Source: Astropecten irregularis (lineage: Eukaryota; Echinodermata; Asteroidea; Paxillosida; Astropectinidae). From it: a stretch of DNA of 64,000 nt. A model generated the notes under the pieces. It was given only the letters and a program-made list of their open reading frames with translations. It did not search any database and was not told the DNA's origin. Below are positions 63,024 to 64,000 of this stretch, piece by piece; position 1 is the stretch's first letter; every line of letters begins with the position of its first letter. The stretch covers positions 13,722,614 through 13,786,613 of the forward strand of contig OZ020247.1 in assembly GCA_963971285.1 (NCBI GenBank). Direction: 5' to 3'. Made by a program: the position numbers and the translations under genes.

Positions 63024-64000
63024 AGATCGTGTTCAAAATATAGGATTTGAAAAATCCTCATGCGCTTTAACAATGGTCCCATGCACAAACTTATGCACGA
63101 AGGTGTGAACTAGACCGAATTTTACTGACTATGACAAACATAATCAAGGACCATTTCATGTCACAACTCATTTTTGTCCATGCAGGCTCTACGGGCTTGC
63201 CTATAAGCGTGGCATGAGCCAGTCGTCTGGCATAGTCAGTGACATATGGTCAAGCTCCCCGCCTTCGTAATATGGTTTGTGCATGGGCTCATTGCTAAAG
63301 CGCGTTAGAATTTTTTTTTTCAGGGGGAGGGTTTCGCTACGCAGGGGTGTTTCAGTTTAAAAAATTCAGATCTATGATCCACACTGAAAATAAAAAAACA
63401 CGTGTAATTTTGTTTTTCCCGAGTTTGCCCCAGAAATGAGCAGGCAGATTTTAAAGATCGTGTTCAAAATATAGGATTGGACAGCACGCTGTCATATATA
63501 ATACACATACAGTGTAGCACGTCATAACGTGATTTGTAAAACATTGCATATTTCGCTAAGCAGGGCGACTTCAGGTTCAAAAATTCAGATGTATGATCTA
63601 CACTGAAAATAAAAAGACACGTGTAATTTTGTTTTACCTGAATTTTCCCCAGAAATGAGCAGGCAGTTTTCAAAGATCGTGTTCAAAATATAGGATTAGA
63701 CTGCGTGTTGCCATATATAATACACATACAGTGTAAACCGGTATTGCATGTTTTGTAAAACATTGCAGATTTCGCTAAGCAGGGCGACTTCAGGTTCAAA
63801 AATTCAGATCTATGATCTAGACTGAAAATACAAATACACGTGTAATTTTGTTTTTCCTGAGTTTGACCCAGAAATTAGCAGGCATATTTTAAAGATCATG
63901 TTCAAAATATAGGATTGGACAGCGCGCTGTTATATTATGATACACATACAGTGTAGAACGTCATAACATGATATATAAATCATTACAGATTTGTCTATGC
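63024..64000 (+). repeat. Diverged L, two S and a partial S at the window end
   Basis: L ends 63454 (431 bp; ten T then CAGGGGGAGGG) with private bases in the palindrome (CATAATCAAGGACC, GTCCATGCAGG, TTTGTGCATGGG). S units end 63673 and 63892; a type B monomer is cut at 64000 (TTTGTCTATGC in its last bases). The S ending 63892 has the GATCTAGACTG mark of pre-L monomers but not the GCCAGATGTC end, and no L follows it. Confidence 0.85.

Larger units (their letters stand above)
1..64000. repeat. Satellite DNA array of S (219/220 bp) and L (~429 bp) units
   Basis: The same sequence recurs from the first to the last base. I counted 218 complete S monomers and 38 L units by following the end motif TTTCAA followed by AGATCGTGTTCAAAATAT. 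Every unit has the same orientation. One S monomer counted by hand is 81 G+C in 219 bases (37%). No unique DNA separates the units, so no stretch is left without a description. Uniform head-to-tail copies organised into higher-order repeats are the usual form of eukaryotic centromeric or pericentromeric satellites; that location is inference. The monomer is not one I recognise and its length differs from human alpha satellite (171 bp). Confidence 0.98.

Noticed and set aside
1..64000. CRISPR array
   Set aside because: Repeats of about 220 bp without unique short spacers; the sequence between repeats is itself repeated.
1..64000. Ribosomal DNA, 5S or histone gene tandem array
   Set aside because: No rRNA or histone sequence is recognisable in either strand of the 219 or 429 bp units.
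1..64000. Inversion or strand switch within the array
   Set aside because: All S and L units read in the same direction throughout; the only inverted sequence is inside L.

Overview
The whole 64 kb is one block of satellite DNA. I see no gene, RNA gene or recognisable transposon in it. The organisation (head-to-tail AT-rich monomers, about 37% G+C in one hand-counted monomer, grouped into multi-monomer higher-order repeats) is typical of eukaryotic centromeric or pericentromeric heterochromatin. I do not recognise the family and cannot name the organism. All units lie in the same orientation, with no strand switch and no unrelated DNA between them.

Two units build the array. S is a 219 or 220 bp monomer (218 complete copies by my count, a few at 205 to 225 bp). 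L is a 427 to 431 bp unit (38 copies, the first cut by the window edge and one truncated). L shares both ends with S, but its middle is replaced by about 260 bp that fold on themselves: two arms of 81 and 82 bp form an imperfect inverted repeat (62 of 81 positions match in my hand alignment). All 37 L units whose left neighbour is in the window are preceded by an S with the same diagnostic 3' half, and that 3' half occurs nowhere else. L and the end of its left neighbour therefore behave as one cassette.

Layout: 1-2078 short mixed units; 2079-7984 a 3.28 kb repeat family with nested duplications; 7985-19762 six tandem, almost identical copies of a 1963 bp repeat (L+7S); 19763-26419 a mosaic of short units, a truncated L and a segment copied from the 4.9-6.9 kb type; 26420-31228 the 1963 bp family again, one copy enlarged by four monomers; 31229-36657 L+4S and L+5S units; 36658-42989 repeats of 2184 and 1525 bp; 42990-50167 repeats of 2827/1305 and 1523 bp; 50168-60410 three copies of a 3268 bp repeat carrying two L each, the last with 439 bp extra; 60411-64000 more diverged units without a clean higher-order repeat.

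Nearly all changes of repeat length are whole numbers of monomers, as expected from in-register unequal crossover or conversion. Each monomer also carries short palindromes (ACAGCGCGCTGT, CACGT-cata-ACGTG, AGATC-tat-GATCT, ACACGTGT), a TATA-like stretch and AATAAA. The 60-83 codon minus-strand reading frames present in most monomers begin with TTG, not ATG, and are best read as by-products of the repeat.
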